Assembly: GCA_031254795.1 (NCBI GenBank)
Contig: JAIRTS010000174.1
Location: forward strand, 1-15,331
Direction of reading: 5' to 3'
Length of the DNA stretch: 15,331 bases
DNA from: Treponema sp.
Lineage (GTDB): Bacteria; Spirochaetota; Spirochaetia; Treponematales; Breznakiellaceae
In this document: piece by piece, positions 5,906 through 12,220 of the stretch
How the letters are laid out: every line of letters begins with the position of its first letter
Numbering within the stretch: the first letter of the stretch is position 1
The notes under the pieces: generated by a model
Told to the model about the DNA's origin: nothing
What the model saw: only the letters and a program-made list of their open reading frames with translations
Database searches by the model: none
Translations under genes and position numbers: made by a program

Positions 5906-5934
5906 AATATATACCATACATGAAGGATTGTCAA
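5906..5934 (-). promoter_or_regulatory. Sigma70-type promoter for the repeat-protein operon
   Basis: On the minus strand TTGACA (5929-5934), a 17-base spacer and TATATT (5906-5911) make a near-consensus promoter. The expected start of transcription near 5899 leaves a leader of about 40 bases before the ATG at 5859. It excludes the longer frame that begins at 5979. Confidence 0.75.
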
Positions 5935-5979
5935 TATCTTTTCAAGAAAATTTGTCGGAATTTCAAAAATTTGAAACAA

Positions 5980-6791
5980 GGCGTAGGAGATTCAGATTTG
6001 GGGGCCGCTCATCCGCGCGTCCCGGCGCAAGCCGCGTCATGCCGCTTGCGGCTTTCCGAATGGCAGGCATATATGAGCCATATTTGTTCTTCTTCCCCAC
6101 ATACGCCCGCAACTCCTCTGTTTCAAGTCAATCACAGCGCGGAAAGGCTTTTGACCGCTTTTCCCAAAGCTTTTTTCAAAACCAACAAACTACGTTCCGA
6201 CGCCGGTGAACGCGGAACCGGAAAGCGAGGCGGATATGCCCTGCGAGGCGCTTCAAGCGCGGCAGGTGTTGGATCAGAATAGAGGAAGCGGTGAATGAGT
6301 TGAATATCGTGACGCTGGACGCCCGCCGGAACACGCCACACGGGTGAGGCAAAGAACAAGGGGAAGGGGGCAGTGGGAAGCCAGCCGGGAGCGTCATCAT
6401 GTACGCCACCTGCACGGGGAAGACCGAGTCGGATGGAAGCGGGGGAACAGGACGTTTATCACGGAATTGCCCAAGCGCCCGAAGCCTTCGGGCATTGAGA
6501 CGAAAAAGGTGTTTGCGCGAACCGGATCGGAAGCGAGCCGTGCGAGCGGCAACCGGCAGACACCGTTTCAGCTGTATGCTGAAAATCACTTTATAAACCC
6601 GATTTTCCCTGTTTTATCAGAACAGCCCTCGGCGTTTTCAAAATCGGGCGGCGGTGATTTTCGGGCAGGCAGCCTGTAACTCACTCATTGCAACACTAAA
6701 CAAATAAATTCTATAAGCAATAAAGAATACCCGGAGCAGATCTCTTTTGAGGGTATTTTCAAAACAGCTCCAATCGCTTGTTTTCTTATAT
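5980..6791. other. Gene-poor region, apparently decayed
   Basis: I see no convincing complete gene in these 800 bases. Several overlapping frames are open on both strands because of high GC, with low-quality composition (Arg, Pro and Ser rich). A small frame at 6638-6799 follows the decayed transposase. Local inverted repeats are present (for example around 6020-6055) but none forms a recognisable element. Confidence 0.5.
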
Positions 6792-6799
6792 TTATTCAT
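6638..6799 (-). CDS. Possible 53-aa ORF overlapping the end of the tnpA relic
   Basis: The ATG at 6799 overlaps the TnpA stop codon region and has GGAG and, further up, AAAGGAGG. The product starts MNKYKKTSDWSCFENTLKRD and continues with a hydrophobic stretch (LLRVFFIAYRIYLFSVA). It does not resemble TnpB, the usual second gene of IS605-type elements. It may be a chance frame; support is limited to start signals and the AT-richer composition. Confidence 0.25.
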   Translation of the reverse strand: MNKYKKTSDWSCFENTLKRDLLRVFFIAYRIYLFSVAMSELQAACPKITAARF

Positions 6800-7211
6800 A
6801 TTCTCCGGGTTTCCTCCTTTGATTCTTCGCATAACGCGCAATCGCTTTTTCATCCTCGTGTCCTCCCGCCGTTCCCGCGCGACACCCTTTCGTCCGGAAT
6901 TCCCCTCCCCATAACAGTTTTTTCACTTCCGGGCGCGCCTCAAATATTTTCCTCGCCGTTACGCTTTTTATTATTTGTGTCATCCGCGCGAAGCTATATG
7001 TCGGCACTGATCGCGCCGGAAAGGGCGCGCGCTCCTTCCCGGTTCCCGCCTCCAGAAATTTTATCTCGCACCTCGCTTCCATCCCTTCGCGCGATTCCCT
7101 CAATTTTTCGTCTGTTTCTCTAGTTGTCGCCGCCCTTCTATATTTCGCCGGGCATGTTATGTGACACATTATCACACTCGCGTCACGCGGCTTTCTTATT
7201 CTCCCGCTCAT
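6792..7211 (-). pseudogene. tnpA: IS200/IS605-type TnpA transposase, catalytically dead
   Basis: The 139-residue frame follows the Y1 (HUH) transposase fold of IS200/IS605. It shows PAKYRR (21-26), EIKFLEAGT (49-57), SVPTYS (68-73), the well-conserved MTQIIKSVTARKIF (77-90), PEVKKLLWGGEF (94-105) and a YAKNQ end (127-131). Active relatives have DHVHFLVQSVP where this has ERAPFPARSVP (60-70), so both HUH histidines are lost (Arg61, Pro63). The catalytic tyrosine region GYxVxTVG reads GCRAGTAG (109-116). No stop or frameshift interrupts it. Most changes are explained by A-to-G or T-to-C transitions, which cannot create stop codons. IS-like hairpins flank its upstream side (7283-7302). I read it as a dead element; a retained binding role is possible but unsupported. 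Confidence 0.8.
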
Positions 7212-7285
7212 TCCTCATTATATCACTAATTTCAGCCGCGGCAGAGCCGCAGGGTATTACACCGGCAAAATTTTAATGAACCTCC

Positions 7286-7307
7286 CCGCCCTGAAGGGCG
7301 GGGTATC
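7286..7307 (+). repeat. IS-end-like hairpin repeat, copy 1
   Basis: Contains CCGCCCTGAAGGGCGGGG and then TATC; with the preceding CC it forms a near-perfect stem around a TGAA loop. It differs from copy 2 at one base (C/T in the second arm). It is preceded by AATGAACCT, as are the related relics near 271 and, more loosely, 829. Confidence 0.7.
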
Positions 7308-7402
7308 TCGTAAGCGTTACATCGTTTACGAGGTTCGTTCTGTAAGGAAATTATTTAACCGTGTGGTCTGCTACCAATTTTTGTTGGCGTTGCCAATTCT
7401 AA

Positions 7403-7424
7403 CCGCCCTGAAGGGTGGGGTATC
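7403..7424 (+). repeat. IS-end-like hairpin repeat, copy 2
   Basis: CCGCCCTGAAGGGTGGGGTATC matches copy 1 at 21 of 22 positions, 117 bases downstream. Confidence 0.7.
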
Positions 7425-7575
7425 AGACCCCACTGCGAATGAAAATACGCCCAAACTGTACAAAACAGGACTGTGGATGCTTCGCCGCTAAAGCGGTTCG
7501 GAATTTCGTGTGTGGACTGCGCCACCGGACGCTCATGGAACGCCGATAGCTCGACGATTGACAAAACGCGGGGGT

Positions 7576-7610
7576 TTCGCATATACTGCCGAACAGGTGG
7601 TATATGCGAA
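7576..7610 (+). other. Strong hairpin before the HD-gene cassette
   Basis: TTCGCATATAC (7576-7586) and GTATATGCGAA (7600-7610) are perfect reverse complements around a 13-base loop. The hairpin ends 20 bases before the attC-like arm at 7631-7648. It may be the variable stem of an attC site or a terminator without a T-run. Confidence 0.5.
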
Positions 7611-7630
7611 GAAAGATTCGCCTATAAAAA

Positions 7631-7648
7631 GTTATACGACATTAGGGC
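7631..7648 (+). repeat. Inverted half-site, left end of HD-gene cassette
   Basis: GTTATACGACATTAGGGC is the reverse complement, at 16 of 18 bases, of the right site at 8278-8295. It has the layout expected of the L'-R' arm of an integron attC site (ending near GTTRRRY), although the conserved G is A here (ATTAGGGC). Confidence 0.5.
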
Positions 7649-7670
7649 CGAATTTTTAAAAAAAAGCATA

Positions 7671-7700
7671 TTGACATTTTTTAAGAAAATATGATAATAT
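7671..7700 (+). promoter_or_regulatory. Promoter of the HD-domain gene
   Basis: TTGACA (7671-7676) is followed by GATAAT (7693-7698, 16-base spacer) or TAATAT (7695-7700, 18-base spacer). It lies inside the flanking half-sites, so the unit carries its own promoter. The GGAGGAG ribosome-binding site and the ATG follow about 30 bases later. Confidence 0.65.
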
Positions 7701-7729
7701 TATTGAAATTGATATTTTTGGAGGAGATC

Positions 7730-8215
7730 ATGTTAATTGATCATATTCTTGAATTGGCAATAATTTACAATGGAAATGATGTAAAACGTATCAATCATTT
7801 ACTTAAAGTTTTCTCATTTGCTCATCATATTGGTATTATGGAAAAATGTGATACAAAACTGCAAACAATTATAGATATTTCTTCAATCCTCCATGATATT
7901 GGAATTCATGAATCTGAACGGAAACATAATTCAGATGCTGGGAATTGGCAAGAAATTGAAGGGCATCTGGTCGCCAAAGAACTTTTGAAAAATATTGATT
8001 TAGATAATATCATTCAAGACAGAGTATTGTTTCTTATTGGACACCATCACCAATATGACGTTATTGATGGTATAGATTATCAAATTTTAGTTGAGGCCGA
8101 TTTTTTGGTAAATATTTTTGAGGCTGAAATGGACGAGCATTCAATAAAAAATATCAAAGAAAAAATATTCAAAACAAAAAATGGTATAAATTTGTTGGAA
8201 AAATTATATTTATAA
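7730..8215 (+). CDS. HD-domain phosphohydrolase in a probable mobile cassette
   Basis: The 161-residue product belongs to the HD superfamily of metal-dependent phosphohydrolases. Visible metal-ligand positions are a first His in FSFAHH, the HD pair in SILHDIGIH, GHHHQYD, and an Asp in LVEADFLVN. The substrate is unknown; members cleave nucleotides or signalling nucleotides. I chose ATG 7730 because GGAGGAG lies six bases upstream; the upstream ATG at 7691 falls inside the promoter. The gene is far more AT-rich than its neighbours, which indicates transfer. It has its own promoter and is flanked by inverted 18-bp half-sites (7631-7648 and 8278-8295), and the right one lies within an attC-like hairpin, as in an integron gene cassette. 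No integrase gene is in the window. Confidence 0.8.
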   Translation: MLIDHILELAIIYNGNDVKRINHLLKVFSFAHHIGIMEKCDTKLQTIIDISSILHDIGIHESERKHNSDAGNWQEIEGHLVAKELLKNIDLDNIIQDRVLFLIGHHHQYDVIDGIDYQILVEADFLVNIFEAEMDEHSIKNIKEKIFKTKNGINLLEKLYL

Positions 8216-8277
8216 ATGAAAGAACTCATGAGAATATTTAGTGAGGAATATTTAATTCTTTGAGGTTTAAAAAAACA

Positions 8278-8330
8278 GCCCTAACGTCGCATAACCAAGG
8301 CTGTATATGCTTCGTCGCCCCCGTTGGGTG
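8278..8330 (+). repeat. Candidate attC-like recombination site after the HD gene
   Basis: CCCTAACG (8279-8286) pairs with CGTTGGGT (8322-8329) by six Watson-Crick pairs and one G-T pair. Inner arms GCATA (8289-8293) and TATGC (8306-8310) add a second stem. GTTGGGT fits the core-site pattern GTTRRRY; CCCTAAC fits RYYYAAC except at the first base. The spacer between stems is asymmetric (2 against about 12 bases), more than usual. The left arm through 8295 is the inverted copy of 7631-7648. Confidence 0.4.
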
Positions 8331-8658
8331 GCTCGGGCTACGAAAAACCGCAGTCGGGCTACACCCTTTGTGAAGTTTTCTCCACCACAGCTTGTCGGCC
8401 ATAGAAATACTGCTCATTTCCTTATTTGGGTCGCCAAAACGCTATCCGCTCCATCGCCCGCAGGTTTGGCAGAAGCCTCGCCTCCATCTCCAATTTGTGT
8501 GGTTCGTGTTTCCGAGCGTCCGAAGATTCGCGCTCCGGGGCGGGTTCATAACGCCGACCAAGCGTCATATACCGCCGGAACGTCAGGGCGCGGTATTAGC
8601 CCCGCGTTTTCCCAAAACTCGCGGGGCGGCATGAAAAACGCACAATTACGGGGAATTG
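8331..8658. other. Region between the cassette and hslU without a recognised gene
   Basis: About 330 bases of normal-GC sequence. A plus-strand frame (8307-8735) is open but starts inside the attC-like site, is rich in Arg, Pro and Ser, and runs into the hslU antisense, so I do not believe it. A stem-loop lies at 8599-8627. The rest shows nothing I can identify; it may be the remainder of a longer attC or a non-coding cassette. Confidence 0.5.
8599..8627 (-). terminator. Stem-loop after hslU, possible terminator
   Basis: On the minus strand GCCCCGC and GTTTT pair with AAAAC and GCGGGGC around a GGG loop, with two extra bases in the first arm. It lies about 30 bases after the hslU stop. No T-run follows, so it may be a processing or stability element rather than an intrinsic terminator. 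Confidence 0.4.
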
Positions 8659-10197
8659 TCAAAGTATATACTTTCCAAAATCTTGATCTTTCACCAAATC
8701 CACGAGTTTTTCACCAACATAGTCCTTGTCGATGACCACGCGCACGGGGGCTATATCCGGCGCGTCAAAGGAAAGTTCGTCCAGAAGCGCTTCCATGATA
8801 GTGTGAAGCCTGCGCGCGCCGATGTTTTCAAGCCGGTTGTTGACCTCGGCTGCGAGTTCCGCAAGGTGTTCAATGGCGTCGGCGGTGAATTCAATCTTGA
8901 CATTTTCGGTTCCAAGCAGTTCGCGGTACTGTTTGGTGAGGGCGTTTTTGGGCTCGGTGAGGATACGCAGGAAGTCGTCTTTGCCGAGGGCGTCAAGCTC
9001 CACGCGGAGCGGGAAGCGTCCCTGCAATTCGGGGATCAGATCCGATGGTTTGCTGATATTGAACGCGCCCGCCGCGATGAAAAGGATGTGATCCGTGTTG
9101 ACCTGCCCCCACTTGGTGTTGACCGTAGCTCCTTCCACAATCGGGAGAATGTCGCGTTGTACGCCCTCGCGGGACACATCCTGCCCGCCGCCACCCCGCT
9201 CGCCTTTTACGGCGATCTTGTCAATCTCATCGATGAAGATGATGCCGGTCTGCTCGACCCGTTGCCGGGCTTCATCGCTTACCCGCTCGCGGTCGATGAG
9301 CTTGTCGGTTTCTTCTGCCATGATGATTTCACGGGCGCGAGCTATAGTGACGCGCTTGCGCTTCTGTCCTCCGCCAAAGGCACTGAAAACGCCGGAAAGA
9401 CTCGACTCAAGGTCTTCAAGTCCGCCACCCATGGACTCAATGCCGGGAAACTGAAAATTTTGACTTACCGTGATTTCCACGATTTTATCTTCCATTTTGC
9501 CGGAACAGAGCATTTCCCGCAGCTTTTCCCGCGTAGCCTGCTCCGCAGGTCCGTCCTTCACCGGTTCTTCCGGTTGAGCGGCATCCTCTTTTGCGGCGTT
9601 CTTGTCAAAAATCGGAATGCCCACCTGAATCGCCGTTCCCAAGATAGAAGGACCGGGGCCTTCTGACCCGTCATTGTTAAAGGAAAAGGCGCCGACCGGA
9701 CGCACAATGGGCCCGCCTGATTTCTTCGTTTCCCTGCGTTTTTTATGGGGGAAAAGCAAGTCAAGCAACGCCTCTTCGGTTCTCTTTTCGGCCTCGGCGA
9801 CCACGGATTCTTGCATCTCCTGTTTCACCATGGCGACTCCGGCCGCCATGAGATCGCGTATCATGGATTCAACATCCCGCCCCACATAGCCGACTTCCGT
9901 ATACTTGGTGGCTTCAACCTTGATAAACGGAGAGCCGGCGAGTTTTGCGAGCCGCCGCGCAATCTCGGTTTTTCCCACGCCTGTGGGACCAATCATCAAG
10001 ATGTTTTTCGGGGTGATGTCTTCCTTTATTTCATCATCCAACTTGAGTCTGCGGATGCGATTTCTCAACGCCACCGCGACCGCGCGTTTGGCTTTTTTCT
10101 GGCCCACAATATATTTGTCAAGTTCCGCGACTATTTCTTTCGGCGTCAATTTGTCAAAGGTGGCGTCGCTTTGCTTGCTGGATTTTATGTCGCTCAT
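8659..10197 (-). CDS. hslU: ATP-dependent protease ATPase subunit HslU
   Basis: HslU is the AAA+ unfoldase ring that feeds proteins into the HslV peptidase in the cytosol. Walker A is GPTGVGKT (70-77), the pore loop GYVGRD (103-108), Walker B IIFIDEIDKIA, the arginine-finger region ELQGRFP, and sensor II GARRLHT. The C-terminus ends in the tail (GKYIL) that inserts into HslV. At 512 residues it is longer than the common 440-470. The excess lies in the intermediate domain, where a low-complexity stretch (GAFSFNNDGSEGPG, then an Ala/Glu/Pro-rich linker KEDAAQPEEPVKDG) is inserted at about residues 165-230. AGGAG precedes the ATG. It starts eight bases after the hslV stop, as one operon. Confidence 0.97.
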   Translation of the reverse strand: MSDIKSSKQSDATFDKLTPKEIVAELDKYIVGQKKAKRAVAVALRNRIRRLKLDDEIKEDITPKNILMIGPTGVGKTEIARRLAKLAGSPFIKVEATKYTEVGYVGRDVESMIRDLMAAGVAMVKQEMQESVVAEAEKRTEEALLDLLFPHKKRRETKKSGGPIVRPVGAFSFNNDGSEGPGPSILGTAIQVGIPIFDKNAAKEDAAQPEEPVKDGPAEQATREKLREMLCSGKMEDKIVEITVSQNFQFPGIESMGGGLEDLESSLSGVFSAFGGGQKRKRVTIARAREIIMAEETDKLIDRERVSDEARQRVEQTGIIFIDEIDKIAVKGERGGGGQDVSREGVQRDILPIVEGATVNTKWGQVNTDHILFIAAGAFNISKPSDLIPELQGRFPLRVELDALGKDDFLRILTEPKNALTKQYRELLGTENVKIEFTADAIEHLAELAAEVNNRLENIGARRLHTIMEALLDELSFDAPDIAPVRVVIDKDYVGEKLVDLVKDQDFGKYIL

Positions 10198-10205
10198 TTT
10201 TTCTC

Positions 10206-10760
10206 CTATAGTTCTTCCACAACAATGTTGTTGTTGGTGTAGATGCAGATGTTTCCCGCTATGGCAAGGCTTTTTTCCGCTATTTCCGCGGCTGAAAAAG
10301 AACTGCTCTCAAGATAGGCGAGCGCCGCGGCATAGGCGTAGTTCCCGCCTGAACCGATTGCAAGGGCGTTTTCCGCCGGCTCTATCACATCGCCGGTGCC
10401 TGAAATGAGCAATGTTTTGCTTTTGTCGGCTACCAAGAGCAACGCTTCAAGCCGCCTCAGACTCCTGTCCGTGCGCCAGTCTTTGGCAAGCTCCACCGCG
10501 GCGCGCAGGAGATCGCCGGAATACTCTTTAAGTTTCGCCTCAAAGAGATCAAATAAGGTGAATGCGTCGGCGGTGGCTCCCGCAAAGCCGCATAACACCT
10601 TTCCATCCATGATGCGCCGCACTTTTCGCGCGTTGTTTTTCATCACGGTTTCGCCCATCGTAACTTGCCCGTCTCCAGCTATGGCTACTTTTCCATCTTT
10701 ACGCACTGCCAAGACAGTTGTGGAACGAATTTTGCGCCTATTTTGTCTATCATCCTTCAT
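10206..10760 (-). CDS. hslV: ATP-dependent protease peptidase subunit HslV
   Basis: HslV is the proteasome-like threonine peptidase partner of HslU. The 184-residue sequence has the family landmarks TTVLAVRKDGKVAIAGDGQV, GFAGATADAFTLFDLFE and AIGSGGNYA. The nucleophile should be the first Thr of STTV (Thr14), so a 13-residue leader (MKDDRQNRRKIRS) must be removed; many HslV proteins have only the initiator Met. No start codon lies closer to the Thr, and a similar IRSTT leader occurs in other spirochaete HslV as I recall. AAGGA lies before the ATG. Downstream hslU is separated by eight bases. A promoter is visible in the gap from larC, so hslVU can be transcribed independently. Confidence 0.97.
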   Translation of the reverse strand: MKDDRQNRRKIRSTTVLAVRKDGKVAIAGDGQVTMGETVMKNNARKVRRIMDGKVLCGFAGATADAFTLFDLFEAKLKEYSGDLLRAAVELAKDWRTDRSLRRLEALLLVADKSKTLLISGTGDVIEPAENALAIGSGGNYAYAAALAYLESSSFSAAEIAEKSLAIAGNICIYTNNNIVVEEL

Positions 10761-10831
10761 GAAGGTTCCTTAGATTTAAGTGGAAAAGCAGGCTGGTTTG
10801 CCGGTGGGCTTAACCGCCTTTTCCCATTACT

Positions 10832-10860
10832 AATATAATTAAATGCCCCAAGAAAAGCAA
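10832..10860 (-). promoter_or_regulatory. Probable promoter of hslVU
   Basis: On the minus strand TTGCTT (10855-10860) and TATATT (10832-10837) are spaced by 17 bases, about 70 bases before the hslV ATG. The -35 box matches the consensus at four of six bases. Confidence 0.55.
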
Positions 10861-10879
10861 TGGGATATTCCCGAAAATC

Positions 10880-12172
10880 TCAATACGCCGCGTCGTGGCA
10901 GTCTTGACAAGCCTTGTCAAGAGCACAGTTTCTCTCCCGCGCAATGCGGGCGCGGTCGTCAGCCTCCATCTTGGCGCGAAACGGCTCTCCGTCCCAGAAC
11001 GCGGTTTTTATCCGCGTCGCGCCGAATTCGCCGCTTCGGATTTCCTCTCGCCTTTCGAGGTACTGGCGCCGTACGTCTATTTCCCGAAATCCTATGGTTG
11101 AGGAACGGTGAAAAAGCGTACGCCGCACCGAATCAAGGCGCTCCGCATTGGCGAGAATTGAGACAATGGTTCCAGGTCTGGACTTCTTCATTACGCAAGG
11201 GGAAAGGGTGACGTCAAGGGCGCCGGCCTCAAAGAGGCTCTCCATAAGAAAGCCGAACGCCTCGCCGGTCATGTCGTCGATGGCCGCCTCGACAAGTGTG
11301 AGGGTTTCCGTTTTCCAGGGCGCGGCTTCGCCCACCTCCTCGCGCAGGGAAACACGCAGGAAATTGGGACGCTCCATGCTCCGCGTGCCAATGCCATAGC
11401 CTGTCCTCGCCTCCCGAAAACGCGCTGTCGTGACAAATTCGTCGACCGAAGCCGCAAGAATGGCCGCGCCCGTCGGGGTGGTCATTTCCTTGTCAAAACC
11501 GCCCGTTGTCACCGGCATGCCTCGGATAAGAATCTGGGTCGCGGGCGCAGGCACGGGCAACACCCCATGCGCGCACCGTACAACGCCTCCGCCAAGCTCA
11601 ACTTCCCCGCAGGTTATCCTATCCGGTTTCAGGAAATCAAGACAGATGGCGGCGCCTGCAATGTCAATAATGGAATCAAGCGCGCCCACTTCGTGGAACG
11701 CCACATCCTCAACCGGTGTGTCGTGAACTTTCGCCTCGGCTTCGGCTATCCTCGTAAAAATGTCCAACGCGCGAATTTTCGCGCCTTCGGCAATGCCGGA
11801 CTGCGTAATGAGGAGGCGTATATCCTTCCATTTCCGGTGAACATGGCTCGTGTGATCATGATCGATCGGGGCGCCATGCGTCCCATGCCCATCGTGCGCG
11901 TGGTGATGATGGCCATGCCCCTCTCCGTGATGGTGGTGGTGATGCTCTTCGTCATCGGCGATATGGCTCGTATCGCCGCCGAGGTCTACTACGGCGTGGA
12001 GTCCGGTTATCCCGCCCCGCCGATCCTTGACAAAATCCAGCTTCCAGCCATCGAGGTTGAGCTTGGCGAGTTCGGTTTTGAGATATTCAGGATCAACGCC
12101 GAGATCGACCAGAGCGCCTAGAGTCATATCGCCGGAAATACCGGCGAAACAGTCAAAATGCAATGTTTTCAT
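10880..12172 (-). CDS. larC: Nickel insertion protein LarC (pyridinium-bisthiocarboxylate mononucleotide chelatase)
   Basis: LarC inserts nickel into the pincer cofactor of lactate racemase and related enzymes. The 430-residue protein begins with the family signature HFDCFAGISGDM (5-16) and has FHEVGALDSIIDI and MTTPTGAAIL in the expected order. A histidine-rich loop (about 75-113, HHHHHH then repeated HGH) probably holds nickel. The C-terminus ends with two extra cysteines (CALDKACQDCHD), possibly further metal ligands. AAGGA precedes the ATG. larB and larE, the other cofactor genes, are not in this window. It lies 48 bases after the DUF445 gene on the same strand, suggesting cotranscription, with no obvious functional tie to that gene. 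Confidence 0.95.
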   Translation of the reverse strand: MKTLHFDCFAGISGDMTLGALVDLGVDPEYLKTELAKLNLDGWKLDFVKDRRGGITGLHAVVDLGGDTSHIADDEEHHHHHHGEGHGHHHHAHDGHGTHGAPIDHDHTSHVHRKWKDIRLLITQSGIAEGAKIRALDIFTRIAEAEAKVHDTPVEDVAFHEVGALDSIIDIAGAAICLDFLKPDRITCGEVELGGGVVRCAHGVLPVPAPATQILIRGMPVTTGGFDKEMTTPTGAAILAASVDEFVTTARFREARTGYGIGTRSMERPNFLRVSLREEVGEAAPWKTETLTLVEAAIDDMTGEAFGFLMESLFEAGALDVTLSPCVMKKSRPGTIVSILANAERLDSVRRTLFHRSSTIGFREIDVRRQYLERREEIRSGEFGATRIKTAFWDGEPFRAKMEADDRARIARERNCALDKACQDCHDAAY

Positions 12173-12220
12173 TTCTGTTTTCCTTGTTCTTCATCATGTT
12201 AAGAAAGCCGCTTTTCCCAA

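Larger units (their letters stand above)
7212..7670. mobile_element. IS200/IS605-like end sequences and decayed DNA
   Basis: This stretch, upstream of the dead tnpA, has two copies of CCGCCCTGAAGGG with GGGGTATC (7286-7307 and 7403-7424), 117 bases apart. The first is a perfect hairpin of the CCCCGCC-TGAA-GGCGGGG kind seen at ends of IS200/IS605 elements. The second is followed by ACCCCACTGCGAATGAAAA. A separate 11-bp hairpin lies at 7576-7610. No intact gene is visible; frames such as 7276-7491 simply translate the hairpins. Confidence 0.55.

Noticed and set aside
5788..5979. Minus-strand ORF starting at 5979
   Set aside because: The extra N-terminal part covers the promoter and leader; the ATG at 5859 downstream of the promoter is the sensible start.
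6792..7211. Diversity-generating retroelement variable region
   Set aside because: Changes affect both A and T positions, and no reverse transcriptase or template repeat is in the window.
8307..8735. Plus-strand 142-aa ORF
   Set aside because: It begins inside the attC-like site, runs into hslU antisense, and has a composition typical of untranslated GC-rich DNA.
8656..9666. Long plus-strand ORF of 336 aa
   Set aside because: It lies wholly antisense to hslU, whose motifs are unambiguous.
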